A stretch of 64,000 nt of DNA. Origin: Nostoc sp. TH1S01. GTDB taxonomy: Bacteria; Cyanobacteriota; Cyanobacteriia; Cyanobacteriales; Nostocaceae. Location of the stretch: positions 1 to 64,000 of the forward strand of contig JAGKSW010000035.1 of the NCBI GenBank assembly GCA_018993265.1. The letters run 5' to 3'. The position numbers were made by a program, and so were the translations under genes. This document shows positions 35,927 through 44,015 of this stretch, one piece after another (within the stretch, counting starts at the first letter, position 1; each line of letters starts with the position of its first letter). Below the pieces are notes generated by a model. That model ran no database searches and was not told the DNA's origin. It saw nothing but the letters and a program-made list of their open reading frames with translations.

Positions 35927-36014
35927 AGATGGATGTATGTTGGGAAGTAAATAGTCCTCAACTACTTTACACATCTATGCTGTTATTGTCAGCCCCTTTT
36001 GATGATTCCATAGC

Positions 36015-36231
36015 TCAATTTTGGGCTAACCAATTGGTTAAATCAAGCAGGCTGGAAAAGTCTAACAAAGCTTCTCCTAAAGATTCCAGTTGAGTTAGGG
36101 ATAAAACATCGATTTGCGATCGCACTTCCTGGGGCAATTCTCCCAGTTTACGGCTCAACAACCGCAAAACGAGCGATCGGGCTTCATAATTCTCCCATGA
36201 AGGGTAGTTATACGTAAAAATTCCGTATAAT
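36015..36231 (-). pseudogene. DUF4351-like C-terminal remnant of an Rpn-family gene
   Basis: In one minus-strand frame about 70 codons without an ATG end at TGA 36015-36017. They encode WENYEARSLVLRLLSRKL, then GELPQEVRSQIDVLSLTQL and ESLGEALLDFSSLLDLTNWL. This is the DUF4351 helical tail normally attached to Rpn/PD-(D/E)XK transposase-like nucleases in cyanobacteria. The nuclease domain is missing. A related full-length Rpn gene, lacking such a tail, lies 1.7 kb downstream. Confidence 0.6.
36208..36230. promoter_or_regulatory. Palindrome, copy 1 (ttatacgt...ttccgtataa)
   Basis: An imperfect copy, differing at two positions, of the perfect palindrome at 36319-36343. Together with a half-site ttttccgtata near 36258, it makes an array upstream of the DUF4365 gene that may bind a repressor or be a repeat family. 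Confidence 0.4.
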
Positions 36232-36318
36232 ACCTAAATAAGGGGGTAAAAAAGAAGTTTTCCGTATATTCAGACAAGAATCCATTGTAATGCTTGATGT
36301 ATTAGGATTGAGAAAAAG

Positions 36319-36343
36319 ATTATACGGAAAATTTCCGTATAAT
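36319..36343. promoter_or_regulatory. Perfect palindrome attatacggaaa/tttccgtataat
   Basis: Twelve-base arms around one central base (36319-36330 and 36332-36343). It lies 131 bp upstream of the DUF4365 gene start. The arrangement with copy 1 and a half-site suggests an operator or a mobile palindrome; the AT ends plus cgg/ccg core are operator-like. Confidence 0.5.
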
Positions 36344-36473
36344 AAATAGTTATGCCGATTGAGTCTTGGTTGGGCATGTTCGTGAAAGCTTGTCTGTTAT
36401 ATTTCAAAGCTCAGTTACCTTAGAGCTAAGATTGGAGCAATATCGCTAGTTAGTTGCCTAGTCATTCTCCTCT

Positions 36474-37610
36474 ATGAAGCTTTTGATAAGTGAACATGAT
36501 GATTTTGAATCGAGATACGTACTCAAATTTAAGACTGAAGCTCAAAAATATGGGCTTTTTGTCAGTTACGAGAAGGATAGGGCTGCAATTGATATTGGAT
36601 TACACTTAACGGAAAAAGTAGAACCTAACTATAGAAAGCCAACACAGAGCAGAATTTGGTTTCAACTAAAAGGTAAGCATAAAGGTACTTTGCCGCTCAG
36701 GCAGTATGAGGAATCTGAGACAATTGATTTATCTATATCAATTGAGCAGTTAAAGTTTTGGTATGCTTCTCCGGAGGCAGTTTATCTAGCAGTTTATGTA
36801 GAGTCAGCAGATGTTTTTGTTATTGAGGATGTCAGAGATATTGTTTTGAGGCAATGGGGAGAAAGGCTATTTGAAGAAGGCACCTTTAAGGTTGATCAAG
36901 AATCTACTACTATCAAGCTTAGGAAAATCAATGAAAGTTGCCCTGAGATATGGGAAAGGATGTACTTTCATAATTCAATTAGAATAGATGGTCCATCTTA
37001 TAAAGGAAGACCTTTAGGACATAGATTAGATCCCTTGAGATGCATTCCTGAAAAATTTGAGCCGGATGATTTTGAAAATCTAGTCTTTCGTTTGCTAGAA
37101 GTACATGGCTTTAGAGAAAAAGAAGCTATAGCTCCTGAAGTTTTGTTCTCTAACAACTATGGACAAGTAAAAATAATGAAAGGCGTTTTACTTCAAACCT
37201 ACGAATGGAGATCTCAGCTTGGAACTTTCTTTGGTTTCTCAGATGAGGTAGAGCATGGTTTGAGAGGTGAGAGCAAATTGGAATCGGCACAAGGAAAGTG
37301 TTTGGTAGTTATTCATAGTAACTCAGTCACCGAACCTAACCCAGATGCCATTGATAGGTTGTCCTCAAAACTTTTAGAAGAGGAGATAAAAAATGTTCTA
37401 TTTTTTGTTAATCGAGATTTTAGCAAAAATGAATTTGGTTTAAGAAGCTTTTCCTACCTTGGCAACATCTCTAGGAATTTTGGCAAGCATGGTATTGACT
37501 GCTCACCTCAATTTCTAGGCGATCTAGCTTTCAATATTTTGATTGCAACAAATGTGTATTTAGAGTTCCGAGATATTATCAGATGGAAAATAATTAACTA
37601 TCTTCTGTAG
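36474..37610 (+). CDS. DUF4365-domain protein, predicted PD-(D/E)XK nuclease
   Basis: 378 residues. The N-terminal 140 match DUF4365: DIGLHL (acidic strand) followed by IWFQLKGKHKG, the QxK version of the ExK nuclease half-site, then LSISIEQLKFWYASPEAVYLAVYVESADVFVIEDVRDIV. The C-terminal 200 residues (FENLVFRLLEVHGFREKEA..., CLVVIHSNSVTEP..., NVLFFVNRDF) are unassigned but look like a second alpha/beta domain. Predicted role is a DNA-cleaving or DNA-binding defence component, by family only. Monocistronic; upstream palindromes may regulate it. Codon use and GC are lower than in housekeeping neighbours. Confidence 0.65.
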   Translation: MKLLISEHDDFESRYVLKFKTEAQKYGLFVSYEKDRAAIDIGLHLTEKVEPNYRKPTQSRIWFQLKGKHKGTLPLRQYEESETIDLSISIEQLKFWYASPEAVYLAVYVESADVFVIEDVRDIVLRQWGERLFEEGTFKVDQESTTIKLRKINESCPEIWERMYFHNSIRIDGPSYKGRPLGHRLDPLRCIPEKFEPDDFENLVFRLLEVHGFREKEAIAPEVLFSNNYGQVKIMKGVLLQTYEWRSQLGTFFGFSDEVEHGLRGESKLESAQGKCLVVIHSNSVTEPNPDAIDRLSSKLLEEEIKNVLFFVNRDFSKNEFGLRSFSYLGNISRNFGKHGIDCSPQFLGDLAFNILIATNVYLEFRDIIRWKIINYLL

Positions 37611-37912
37611 TTGTATCGGCATAAAGATAGCCGCTCAACCGGAACGTTAAATATTTTTTTATATCCTTAGTTTCTTATCTGGCCAAGATAGCCTTGACGG
37701 TAATCACTTTTCTTTAATTTGGAAGCTTGACGTGCAGACCACTGACGCATAGGAGTAACTTTCTCTACATGAAGTAGCTGATGGCGATAAGTATTATTAT
37801 CTGTCAGTTGGGCGATCGCGAAGCGCCGATCGCACCGTAACAGTCAGTTATCAAAATTTATATCCTCTCAGCACTAAACCGATCGTCCAGGACGTAGAAT
37901 TTTACTATTTTT
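37611..37912. other. Intergenic region with a possible gene remnant
   Basis: On the minus strand an open stretch of about 58 codons without ATG (37667-37843) encodes HQLLHVEKVTPMRQW and KKSDYRQGYLGQIRN before TAA. It looks protein-like but I cannot name a family; it may be the tail of a lost gene. HIP1-like gcgatcgcgaagcgccgatcgc is at about 37813. Confidence 0.3.
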
Positions 37913-38683
37913 ATGTATGACGATACCTGTCGATTCCTTGCTGAACACTTCTCCTCCGACTTCGCTAGTTGGCTCTTGGGAGAACCTGTGGAAATGACAG
38001 AACTCAAACCCTCGGAACTTTCTCTCGACCCAATTCGCACTGATGCTCTAATTCTGCTGCAATCGGCTGGTTATTTTTTACACTTAGAGTTCCAAACATT
38101 ACCCAAGGATAACGTTCCATTCCGAATGTTGGACTACCGTGTGCGTGGGTATCGTAAAGACCCGACCAAACCGATGCGACAAGTGGTGATTTACCTGAAA
38201 CAAACTGCTTCAGAGCGGGTATATCAGACCCGTTTTGAGATGGAAAACACGCGCCACGAGTTTGAAGTCGTTAGAATTTGGGAGCAGCCTGCATCTGTGT
38301 TTCTGCAATATCCAGGACTGATCCCCTTTGCGGCTCTCGGTCGAAGTGCTGATGCAGAGGAAACATTACGTCAAGCAGCACAACGGATCGATCAGATCGC
38401 AGACTCCGAAGCACAAGCGAATCTGATAGCAGCGTCAGGAATTTTAGCCGGGTTAAAATTAGAAAATGAGGTAATTTATCGCATTTTACGGAGAGACATT
38501 ATGCAGGAATCCACCGTTTATCGCTCAATCTGGAAAGAGGCTGAAGACGAAAAGACACGAGCGATCGCACTCAATCTTCTGCGAGAAGGTGTATCGATTG
38601 AAACTATCGTTCGTAGCACCGGTTTATCGGTCGAGGAAGTGCAACAACTTCAGCAACAACTCAACGGCTTTGCACAAAGCTGA
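37913..38683 (+). CDS. Rpn family nuclease/transposase-like protein
   Basis: 256 residues. DPIRTDALILL and FLHLEFQT give the Asp and Glu-x-Gln residues of the Rpn/PD-(D/E)XK transposase-like family; PFRMLDYRVRGYR follows as usual. The C-terminus carries LNLLREGVSIETIVRSTGLSVEEVQQL, a helix-turn-helix-like tail, rather than DUF4351. Rpn proteins make DNA nicks or breaks and promote RecA-independent recombination; they are abundant in Nostocales. The start ATG (MYDDTCRFLAEHF) is the normal family start. Confidence 0.82.
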   Translation: MYDDTCRFLAEHFSSDFASWLLGEPVEMTELKPSELSLDPIRTDALILLQSAGYFLHLEFQTLPKDNVPFRMLDYRVRGYRKDPTKPMRQVVIYLKQTASERVYQTRFEMENTRHEFEVVRIWEQPASVFLQYPGLIPFAALGRSADAEETLRQAAQRIDQIADSEAQANLIAASGILAGLKLENEVIYRILRRDIMQESTVYRSIWKEAEDEKTRAIALNLLREGVSIETIVRSTGLSVEEVQQLQQQLNGFAQS

Positions 38684-38746
38684 AGAACGCTAATGGCTCT
38701 CATCAAATTGTCTCGAAATAGGTGATCGTGTTCTGTCATTGCGATA

Positions 38747-39814
38747 CTACGCCCAGGCGCGATCGTATTGTACTGGCCAAAGTTTCTCGTATCCTAGTTT
38801 TTTGGCTGCTAGATGTGGCCAGTAAGGATTACGGAGTAATTCGCGCCCCAATAAAACTAAGTCTGCTACTTCTGTGCGAATAATTTGGTCGGCTTGTTCG
38901 GGAGAGGTAATTAAGCCGACTGCGCCTGTAGGTATTTTGGCTTCCTGGCGAATACGTTCAGCAAATTGAGTTTGATAACCAGGTTTGACGGGAATATTTA
39001 TGCCAGGGATAATTCCCCCAGAGGAACAGTCAATTAAGTCTACGCCCAAAGATTTGAGTTTATCGCTTAAGGTAATGCTTTGTTCTATGTTCCATCCTTT
39101 ATCTATCCAATCGGTGGCGGAGATTCGCACAAATAAAGGATAGGTTTCTGGTAAGATGTGGCGCACAGCTGTAACAACTTCTAATAACAAGCGAGTGCGA
39201 TTTTCAAAGCTTCCCCCATATTCATCTTGACGCTGATTTGCTAAGGGTGAGAGAAATTGGTGGAGTAAGTAGCCGTGGGCTGCGTGAATTTCGATGACTT
39301 TGAAGCCAGCTTGTAGGGAACGTTGAGTGGCGGCGACAAAGGCTTGAATAATTTGTTGAATTCCCTCAATACTCAAGGCTTCTGGAACGGGACTATCTTT
39401 ACTAAATGCGATCGCACTACTCGAAACTACAGGTCGCCAGCCTTCTTGCGATTCATCTAAAGCTTTTCCGCCGCGACTTGGTTTGGCGGTGCTGGCTTTT
39501 CTTCCTGCATGGGCGAGTTGAATTCCCGCAACTGCACCAAAATTATGAATTAATTCGACAATTTTGGCTAAACCTTCTATGTGTTCATCTGACCATATAC
39601 CCAAATCTTGCGGACTAATTCGCCCACGGGGTTCTATCGCTGCTGCTTCTGTAAATACTAAACCTGCACCGCCAACTGCGCGAGAAGCTAAATGTACTAA
39701 GTGCCAATCATTTGCATACCCATTTGTACTAGAGTATTGACACATGGGTGAAACGACAATACGGTTGCGAAAGGTGATTTCACGAATCCTGAATGCCTCA
39801 AACAAATGTGCCAT
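38747..39814 (-). CDS. NADH:flavin oxidoreductase, old yellow enzyme (YqjM/NamA-like)
   Basis: FMN-dependent TIM barrel of 355 residues. RNRIVVSPMCQYSSTNG is the start of the YqjM class, with the Cys that tunes the flavin. EIHAAHGYLLHQFLSPLANQRQDEYGGSFENRTRLL carries the active-site His pair and GGS loop; GAVGLITSPEQADQII binds the FMN phosphate. Reduces activated C=C bonds of enones, with NAD(P)H; the natural substrate is unknown. Confidence 0.9.
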   Translation of the reverse strand: MAHLFEAFRIREITFRNRIVVSPMCQYSSTNGYANDWHLVHLASRAVGGAGLVFTEAAAIEPRGRISPQDLGIWSDEHIEGLAKIVELIHNFGAVAGIQLAHAGRKASTAKPSRGGKALDESQEGWRPVVSSSAIAFSKDSPVPEALSIEGIQQIIQAFVAATQRSLQAGFKVIEIHAAHGYLLHQFLSPLANQRQDEYGGSFENRTRLLLEVVTAVRHILPETYPLFVRISATDWIDKGWNIEQSITLSDKLKSLGVDLIDCSSGGIIPGINIPVKPGYQTQFAERIRQEAKIPTGAVGLITSPEQADQIIRTEVADLVLLGRELLRNPYWPHLAAKKLGYEKLWPVQYDRAWA

Positions 39815-40203
39815 TGGAATGATTTCCTTCGCTTGCTAGGGTAGAAAAACTGCTGCAATCCATCTTGAAAAGTTCAATCTAGAGATAATGCCCGAAAGCA
39901 CCAAGGCAGGTATAATTATTTTGAAAGTTTGACCCAAAATATTATAAATTTATATAAATTAAAGTTTGATAATTTATCAAAATAGACAGTTAAAGTTTGC
40001 TCACACTCTTGTTATTTAAGTGTCTACTAGATAAACTCAAACACTAAGATTTTTGATGAGCGATCGCTCTCATCAAATTACCAGACAAATATTTATAATG
40101 CTTCTGAGCATTCATTCAATAATATAGCTAAATTGTGGCTAAACTTTGCAGCTAATTGCCTAAGAAAGTCTATATTATTAGTGAATAGTCAATTAATCTA
40201 CAA
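39815..40203. other. Divergent intergenic region
   Basis: AT-rich, with HIP1 near 40061. It must carry promoters for the old yellow enzyme and yjbQ genes. I see no gene and no strong inverted repeat. Confidence 0.35.
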
Positions 40204-40617
40204 ATGGTTCACTACCAAAAGCTACTGAGAGTTTCTACTACTGGCAAATCTTTCCACAATATCACTGCCAAAATCGAAGCTATCGTTACTGAGTCGGGTG
40301 TAGCAACTGGACTTTGCACTTTATTTTTACGCCACACTTCCGCTAGTTTAGTCATACAAGAAAATGCTGATCCCGATGTATTGGTAGATTTAGCTAACTT
40401 TATGGCCAAACTAGTTCCAGAATCGGGGGGATACATTCACGATGCGGAAGGCCCTGATGATATGCCAGCACATATCCGTTCTGCATTAACTCATACTTCT
40501 GAACATATACCTATTAATCGCGGCCATTTAGTATTAGGGACTTGGCAGGGAATTTATGTTTGGGAACACCGCCAACGCAGCCATACACGCGAGTTAGTTG
40601 TACACATTTCTGGATAA
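40204..40617 (+). CDS. YjbQ family protein (UPF0047)
   Basis: 137 residues, the full family length. Signature: LFLRHTSASLVIQENADPDVLVDL, with the His of the HTSASL motif, and LVLGTWQGIYVWEHRQRSH near the end. Members have weak thiamine-phosphate synthase activity in vitro; the true role is unclear. The start ATG (MVHYQKLLRVST) is well placed. Located alone. Confidence 0.92.
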   Translation: MVHYQKLLRVSTTGKSFHNITAKIEAIVTESGVATGLCTLFLRHTSASLVIQENADPDVLVDLANFMAKLVPESGGYIHDAEGPDDMPAHIRSALTHTSEHIPINRGHLVLGTWQGIYVWEHRQRSHTRELVVHISG

Positions 40618-40767
40618 TTAAAGTATTGCTGATGAGTGTTTATTCCTATTTTTTCCTTCCTGTAGAGCTACGGCAAATAAAGTAATCTGGTTTGATTTTT
40701 GAAATTATCTGTAAAGGTTGGGAGTGGGGAGTAGATGTGTTTTTTTCCAAAATAATCTTAAAATTGA

Positions 40768-40787
40768 CCGCTAAAATGCGGCTTTTT
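40768..40787 (+). terminator. Small hairpin with T-run
   Basis: ccgc (40768-40771) and gcgg (40778-40781) form a short stem followed by c and six T. It lies 150 bp past yjbQ. A 63-codon frame across it (40692-40883) is not convincing. Confidence 0.35.
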
Positions 40788-40899
40788 TGTATCAATACAA
40801 TTGTTAACGTTTGTTTAGATTTAATTAATAATTTTAGGTATTTCGATACAGAAGCTCATAAAATGAAATATATCACTTGCTGAGGCTAGTTAAATCTGT

Positions 40900-41649
40900 A
40901 TGAAGCAAGACTTACCTTTTACTTATAACTTTCAAATTATTGATGAATTTCTGTTGCAAAATTCGGTTAATCCTCTATCACTCAATCCCCACAAACAACT
41001 AATTACCAGCTTTGCGGAATTAGAAAGCTTAATTGAGGAAAAAACTACAAATATTAGACTGATATCGAATTTGCAAAATACATTGGAATGTATATTAGAT
41101 GCTCAATTAGAAAACTTTCCCAGCAATATTTTTTGGGATTGCGATTTTATGGTAAGTAGTATTTTGCGACAAGCTTTAGCAGTGGAAGATGAGGCTATTG
41201 GTTTTTTAAAGATGTTTACTGAGAAAATGGTTGCTCTCAGCAAGTTATTTGGTATTCATCAAGAAATCCGCTTTTGTTATGTTCACGATTTTATGTATGG
41301 TTTTGAATGGGCGAGATGGGTGCAGAAAGACCCACAAAATCGCGCATATATAGAGCCTTTCAGTCTTGTTTTTTTAGATTATTTGCTTGCTAAAGGTCAA
41401 GAATTAATTCATCGGATTAATCACGATCAACCGACATATTATCAGCTGTGTGCCACTGGTTTTCGTAATCCTTTTCCGTTTTCCCGCGAACCAGAAGATG
41501 AATATCGATTGTTAACTTATCTTGCTAGTGAAGGCTGCATTCCTGTTACAGTTTGGAATTGGCATAGTCGGCCTGTCTGGAATCAGCCTTTTCAGGAAAT
41601 ACGTCAGCAGTTAGCATTACAGTTGAATATTCAACCGCAAAGGCGATGA
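40900..41649 (+). CDS. Conserved cyanobacterial hypothetical protein
   Basis: 249 residues, no signal peptide or membrane helix. Mainly helical, with conserved-looking aromatic/acidic stretches SNIFWDCDFMVSSILRQAL, RFCYVHDFMYGFEWARWVQKDP and ATGFRNPFPFSREPEDEYRLLTYLASEGCIPVTVWNWHSRPVW. I do not recognise a named domain. The start MKQDLPFTYNFQI is not preceded by a strong ribosome binding site. Separated by a short repetitive spacer (gagtgctgagt heptamers at 41650-41683) from the Nif3 gene. Confidence 0.7.
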   Translation: MKQDLPFTYNFQIIDEFLLQNSVNPLSLNPHKQLITSFAELESLIEEKTTNIRLISNLQNTLECILDAQLENFPSNIFWDCDFMVSSILRQALAVEDEAIGFLKMFTEKMVALSKLFGIHQEIRFCYVHDFMYGFEWARWVQKDPQNRAYIEPFSLVFLDYLLAKGQELIHRINHDQPTYYQLCATGFRNPFPFSREPEDEYRLLTYLASEGCIPVTVWNWHSRPVWNQPFQEIRQQLALQLNIQPQRR

Positions 41650-41706
41650 GAGTGCTGAGTGTTGAGTGCTGAGTGCTGAGTCAATATTTTTAGTAACTAA
41701 ATAATT

Positions 41707-42504
41707 ATGAAAATTGTGGATTTAATTAGTTGGTTTGAAGAATGGGCGAATCCGGCTTGGTGTGAAAGCTGGGATAATTGTGGTTGGCAAGTTGAGCCTG
41801 GGGTTTTGCAAGAGTCGGCGCGGGTGTTGGTATGTTTAACTCCGACTTTGGCGGTGATGGAGGAAGCGATCGCACATCATGCTAATCTAATTTTTGCCCA
41901 TCATCCGTTAATTTTCACGCCTCCTAAATCTTTTCGGCGTGGTGAGGCGATATCCGAAATGGTAAGGTTAGCTTTTACCCATAATATTGGTATATACACT
42001 GCTCATACTAATTTTGACCAAGTACCAGACGGTACGGCTGATGTCTTGGCTCAAATTTTAGAACTTCAGGAAGTCTCGCCCATAGTACCGACTGTTTCTG
42101 GTTTCGGTTACGGGCGGGTTGGTGAACTGGAAAAATCACTCACACTTCAAGAGTTACTCGCAATTATTCAACAGCGCCTTTCTCCCCCTGATTTGATTTT
42201 TTCCCCCACGGCTGATTTACAACAAAAAATTTCACGGGTGGCTGTTTTGGGTGGTTCCGGCGCGAGTTTCATTTCGGCGGTGGTCAAAACTGGGGCGCAA
42301 GTTTATTTAACTTCTGACTGCAAATTTCATCAGTTTCAAGAGAGCCGCGATCGCGGTTTAATTTTAGTTGATGCGGGTCATTACGCCACAGAGCGCCCAG
42401 CTTGCGATCGCTTGTCACAAAAATTTATATCTTTAAACCTTGATTGGGTGCAGTTAAGTCAACGAGATGAAGATTTCCGGGAGTTTTTTACTAGGTATCA
42501 TTGA
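41707..42504 (+). CDS. Nif3-like dinuclear metal centre protein
   Basis: 265 residues of the NIF3/YbgI family, which forms hexameric rings with a dinuclear metal site in each subunit. The metal ligands are visible: HHANLIFAHHPLIFTPPKSF, TAHTNFDQVPDGTADVLA and VDAGHYATERPACD. YbgI-type members are proposed GTP cyclohydrolase I-like or metal-dependent hydrolases; the biological role is unsettled. A strong terminator follows at 42572. Confidence 0.9.
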   Translation: MKIVDLISWFEEWANPAWCESWDNCGWQVEPGVLQESARVLVCLTPTLAVMEEAIAHHANLIFAHHPLIFTPPKSFRRGEAISEMVRLAFTHNIGIYTAHTNFDQVPDGTADVLAQILELQEVSPIVPTVSGFGYGRVGELEKSLTLQELLAIIQQRLSPPDLIFSPTADLQQKISRVAVLGGSGASFISAVVKTGAQVYLTSDCKFHQFQESRDRGLILVDAGHYATERPACDRLSQKFISLNLDWVQLSQRDEDFREFFTRYH

Positions 42505-42571
42505 TAACGATTCAATTTTTACATTTACTTAAATTAATAGGTAGTATTTTTTCTACTCTGTATGAATAATT

Positions 42572-42608
42572 CAATCATCATCACAGTTTTTCACTGTGAT
42601 GATGATTG
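42572..42608 (+). terminator. Terminator after the Nif3 gene
   Basis: caatcatcatcacag (42572-42586) and ctgtgatgatgattg (42594-42608) pair perfectly over 15 bp with a 7-base loop tttttca. The T-run after it is interrupted (ttatttctta). Confidence 0.75.
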
Positions 42609-42662
42609 TTATTTCTTATACTAGTATACAAATAGCTATTTATTCCTGTTATCACAGATTTT

Positions 42663-42678
42663 TGTGATTTAAATCACA
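42663..42678. promoter_or_regulatory. CRP-like site TGTGATTTAAATCACA
   Basis: Perfect match to the TGTGA-N6-TCACA consensus bound by cyanobacterial cAMP receptor proteins (SYCRP1/AnCrpA class). 108 bp separate it from the ATG of the 42787 gene. A related second site follows at 42686. Confidence 0.5.
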
Positions 42679-42685
42679 TTTTTTT

Positions 42686-42701
42686 TGTAATTAAAATCAC
42701 A
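42686..42701. promoter_or_regulatory. Second CRP-like site tgtaattaaaatcaca
   Basis: Matches TGTGA-N6-TCACA at nine of ten defined positions and is 23 bp (about two helical turns) from the first site. Tandem spacing supports a regulatory role for the downstream small gene. Confidence 0.4.
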
Positions 42702-42786
42702 TGTATCTACGGTTTTATATCAATCAGCCTGAAAGCTAAATATTCCACACTAGATGTATTAAGTTGCGTATGATGCCCTAATTACA

Positions 42787-43002
42787 ATGATTCGCGCACT
42801 CGTTGAATCTGCTTTTCAAACTGGATATCTTAGTGTTGAATCTGAAGGTCTGCTCCACCAAGTCCTAGCGACCAAATGCTATCAACCAGAGGACTTGATT
42901 GTTTTGGCAGACCTATATGACGCGGTTAAGGCAGGTAAAATTAAGCGAGAAGCTTCTTCAGCGCGGCTGATAGAATTTCTTACCCCGTACAAATCCAACT
43001 AA
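42787..43002 (+). CDS. Small conserved hypothetical protein
   Basis: 71 residues, helical: ALVESAFQTGYLSVESEGLLHQVLATKCYQPEDLIVLADLYDAVKAGKIKREASS. I recognise it only as a small cyanobacterial protein without assigned function. No membrane helix or signal. Two CRP-like sites lie 85-125 bp upstream, so cAMP control is possible. The ATG has no obvious Shine-Dalgarno sequence. Confidence 0.65.
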   Translation: MIRALVESAFQTGYLSVESEGLLHQVLATKCYQPEDLIVLADLYDAVKAGKIKREASSARLIEFLTPYKSN

Positions 43003-43653
43003 GACTAAGGGTTTGAGGAAGGGTGTAGGGGCAAAATCAAGTCAAAAGTCAAAAATTCTCTGACTTTTGAATTTTGACTTCCCCGTAGGGATGTAGGTGA
43101 GCAAAACCTTTACACCCTGTCTCAACCGATAATCTTTGTTTGTCAGTTAGTATTGAATTTCCCAAACACAGCCGAAAATTTAAAACTCATTAAGATGTTG
43201 TTGTTGAAAACCATGAAGGCCAGCAAAATAATGAGTTAAGATCAAATACACAGGGGTAAAAGTAAAGCAGAGTCCCCAGACTTCCCAGTGATGCCCATGA
43301 CTACAAGTAGGCAACTTAAACAACCGCAATCACCGCTTGTTTTGGAGTATTTATTATTACATAATGATAGGAAAGACTCACCAGCAGCTTTTAAACTGGT
43401 TAGGACAAATCCCGGATTGTGTGACTTCTCTGAAGTAGACATTATCTCTTACAATCCTGGGAGAGATTTTGTTGCACGGGTGCAGTAGCTACTGGTTTAT
43501 GACCCAAAATTTACCTAAATTCATAGGTATGGTCACTAAACGCACTACATTCTTAACCGTGAAACTAACTTTCTCTAGGGATGTAATTTCTTGGGGTAAA
43601 ACCCAAATTTTTTCAGGTTTAACGTACGTTGTTTAAAAAGGCAGAAGCAGTAC
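43003..43653. other. Intergenic region with one doubtful small frame
   Basis: Starts with repetitive aagtcaaaagtcaaaaattc...tgacttttgaattttgactt (about 43040-43081), partly inverted. A 66-codon plus-strand frame (43288-43488) ends in LVRTNPGLCDFSEVDIISYNPGRDFVARVQ, which looks fairly protein-like, but I cannot name it; an overlapping minus frame is less likely. The rest is promoter space for 43654. Confidence 0.3.
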
Positions 43654-43965
43654 ATGCTACACCGCAAGATTTATCAACTGTGTTGCGATGGGCGGGAGGT
43701 ATGTGTTTTCTTGCGGGACCAGCAACGCTGGATAGAACGCGCCCGCATCATCGACATAGAGGGAGATTTGGTGACGTTACGCTATGAAACGGATGAGGAA
43801 GACGAAGTTTGTTCTTGGGAAGAAATGGTTCGCCTCGAAAGTATTGGCGCTGTCACTCAAAAGTTGGCTTCCGTACCACGGGGTAATGTCGAACCTCTCC
43901 TAACTGAAGATTGTCCTGATGCTGAACGCATCCGTAATCGTTTTACCGACTCCAATCCTGATTAA
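43654..43965 (+). CDS. Conserved cyanobacterial protein of about 100 residues (DUF6679-like)
   Basis: 103 residues. HRKIYQLCCDGREVCVFLRDQQRWIERARIIDIEGDLVTLRYETDEEDEVCSWEEMVRLESIGAVTQKLA reads as a small Sm/SH3-like beta barrel with an acidic loop. I believe it is the widely conserved cyanobacterial family named DUF6679, from memory only. The C-terminus is variable and polar. No function known. Cytosolic. Confidence 0.7.
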   Translation: MLHRKIYQLCCDGREVCVFLRDQQRWIERARIIDIEGDLVTLRYETDEEDEVCSWEEMVRLESIGAVTQKLASVPRGNVEPLLTEDCPDAERIRNRFTDSNPD

Positions 43966-44015
43966 CTAAAAGCACAGTCCTAAGTCCTGGGTGAGTGAGA
44001 TAAATTTCTCTTTAC

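Noticed and set aside
40692-40883. 63-codon frame after yjbQ
   Set aside because: Contains a hairpin with T-run; low-complexity hydrophobic and Cys content without family likeness.
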